Assembly (NCBI GenBank): GCA_018712345.1
Contig: DVHG01000018.1
Coordinates: 1-43,635, forward strand
From: Candidatus Onthovicinus excrementipullorum
GTDB taxonomy: Bacteria; Bacillota; Clostridia; Oscillospirales; Acutalibacteraceae
Length of the DNA stretch: 43,635 bases
Reading direction: 5' to 3'
Shown: positions 42,650 through 43,635 of the stretch, piece after piece
Numbering within the stretch: the first letter of the stretch is position 1
Layout: the number at the start of each line of letters is the position of its first letter
Notes under the pieces: model-generated
The model's database searches: none
What the model was told of the DNA's origin: nothing
Seen by the model: the letters and a program-made list of their open reading frames with translations, nothing else
Program-made: the position numbers and the translations under genes

Positions 42650-43635
42650 TTGAATTTAGCGATAGACGAGTTGCTCTGGGACATCTTTTGGACCGTTATT
42701 GAGTGCTGCATGATATGCTACCTGGGCAGGGGCTTTCTCCAGAAAAAGCTGCCGCTCAGATATGACGTTGCGTTTGTTGCAATTATGACCGTACTGACGG
42801 AAGCGATGACTTTCCTTAATATCCATACATTTATCCGATTTCCGATCTCGTTTCTTTTGACGGCGGTTGCGTTTAAATTGATTTACAAGCTGGAGTTCTG
42901 GACCGGCTGTATGGTCTACGCCTGTTTCGGCATCGCGCAGGTATTGGCCGAACTGAATGTTACCGCTCTGGTGAATCTGTTTGATCTGCAATTCTTAAAC
43001 GACGGGAACAGTCCGATCTATTATTTGGCCTATCTATATGTTCCTGTACATCTGCTGAGCGCGCTGTTTGTCCTGTTCCAGCGGAAAATTCTGATGGATA
43101 TCAAAAATGTGCTTTCTCCCAAGCTGGCGTGCGGCATTGCTTTTGTCATGCTTGTGGGAATCTATCTGTTCCTCCTCATCAGCATGAATCTGTCTGCATT
43201 CTCCGGAATCTATAAAGTGGTCGTCGCCCTGGCGAGTCTGCTCATTGTCGCAATCGTATTCCTCGGCCTGAAATTCTTTGTCACCAGCGTTATGACGCGG
43301 GTGGCCAAGCAGCAGGAGGAGCTGCGGATCAAGGATGAGGAACGAGTACGCAGCGTTTATCATGACATGAAGAATCACCTGCTGGTGCTGGAGAGTAAGC
43401 CGAATACCGACGAAACCCGCCAGATGGCGCAGGAGCTGCGCACCCAGATTGCGGACTACGAGGACTATGTCCGCACAGGCAACGAATTCCTCGATATCAT
43501 CATGAAGGACAAGGCCGAAAAGGCACGGGAGAAGCACATTGATTTTTCCGTGGCGATTGATTTTAAGGACATTGATTTTATCGAACCGCTGGACATCAGC
43601 ACCCTGTTTGGCAACGGGATCGACAATGCGATTGA
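42650..43635 (+). CDS. AgrC-like GHKL sensor histidine kinase, copy 3, cut by window edge
   Basis: The N-terminal 328 residues of a third kinase; the rest lies beyond the window. Its sensor half (ELLWDIFWTVIECC, EFWTGCMVYACFGIAQVLAE, NLFDLQFLNDGNSPIYYLAY) is a close relative of copy 1. The coil before the phosphoacceptor motif YHDMKNHLLVLE is shorter by about 15 residues. I favour TTG at 42650 because GGGAGAGG is better spaced for it and copy 1 has the same arrangement; ATG at 42641 is the alternative. It begins 26 nt after copy 2. The ATPase domain is cut just after GNGIDNAIE. Confidence 0.9.
   Translation, partial: MNLAIDELLWDIFWTVIECCMICYLGRGFLQKKLPLRYDVAFVAIMTVLTEAMTFLNIHTFIRFPISFLLTAVAFKLIYKLEFWTGCMVYACFGIAQVLAELNVTALVNLFDLQFLNDGNSPIYYLAYLYVPVHLLSALFVLFQRKILMDIKNVLSPKLACGIAFVMLVGIYLFLLISMNLSAFSGIYKVVVALASLLIVAIVFLGLKFFVTSVMTRVAKQQEELRIKDEERVRSVYHDMKNHLLVLESKPNTDETRQMAQELRTQIADYEDYVRTGNEFLDIIMKDKAEKAREKHIDFSVAIDFKDIDFIEPLDISTLFGNGIDNAI

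Overview
The window looks like a chromosomal segment of an anaerobic, spore-forming Firmicute of class Clostridia, most likely a gut Oscillospirales/Ruminococcaceae-type bacterium. The evidence is spoIVB next to spo0A, an adjacent pair encoding a SipL-like protein (DUF3794 plus LysM) and SpoIVA, a single-chain GlyRS, and a dihydroxy-acid dehydratase with the cysteine pattern of the E. coli [4Fe-4S] type. GC-rich intergenic hairpin repeats also fit. The assignment rests on gene content only; no rRNA is present.

Region 1 (1-16.25 kb, all minus strand) is a Gram-positive polysaccharide-utilisation operon. In transcription order it holds a ROK regulator, a GPH-type sugar symporter, an alpha/alpha-toroid protein, a GH35 beta-galactosidase, a GH39 beta-xylosidase, a GH2 beta-galactosidase, a GH36-like enzyme, a Gfo/Idh protein with GH109-like motifs, and a second GH35 that runs off the window. 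Genes overlap or lie within about 50 nt of each other. I see no signal peptides, so imported oligosaccharides are probably dismantled in the cytosol. A GH95 alpha-L-fucosidase lies apart at 27 kb.

Region 2 (about 16.8-22.8 kb) is an AT-rich island next to a tRNA-Arg(TCT). It contains T-arm-like fragments and overlapping hairpins. It also has a two-gene unit, a possible NA37/NdpA-like protein plus a membrane-anchored protein, that resembles the layout of defence cassettes. Two adjacent serine-recombinase genes follow. One encodes only the DNA-binding and zinc-ribbon part. The other is a full serine recombinase whose C-terminus carries sigma-70 region 2-like and region 4-like segments. This island is the most likely place for an undescribed system.

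Region 3 (23.2-39.7 kb) is mostly core: spoIVB, spo0A, an AgrC-like orphan kinase, the GH95 fucosidase, spoIVA and sipL (behind a very good sigma-E-type promoter), an NSS amino-acid transporter, tRNA-His and tRNA-Gln, two very small genes, a VanY-type carboxypeptidase, glyQS and ilvD.

Region 4 (39.7 kb to the end) holds a NUDIX hydrolase, then about 0.9 kb of REP-like hairpin repeats containing a broken kinase fragment. Two more AgrC-like GHKL kinases follow in tandem, the last cut by the window edge. The three kinases share nearly the same catalytic half but have two different sensor halves, and none has a response regulator within the window.
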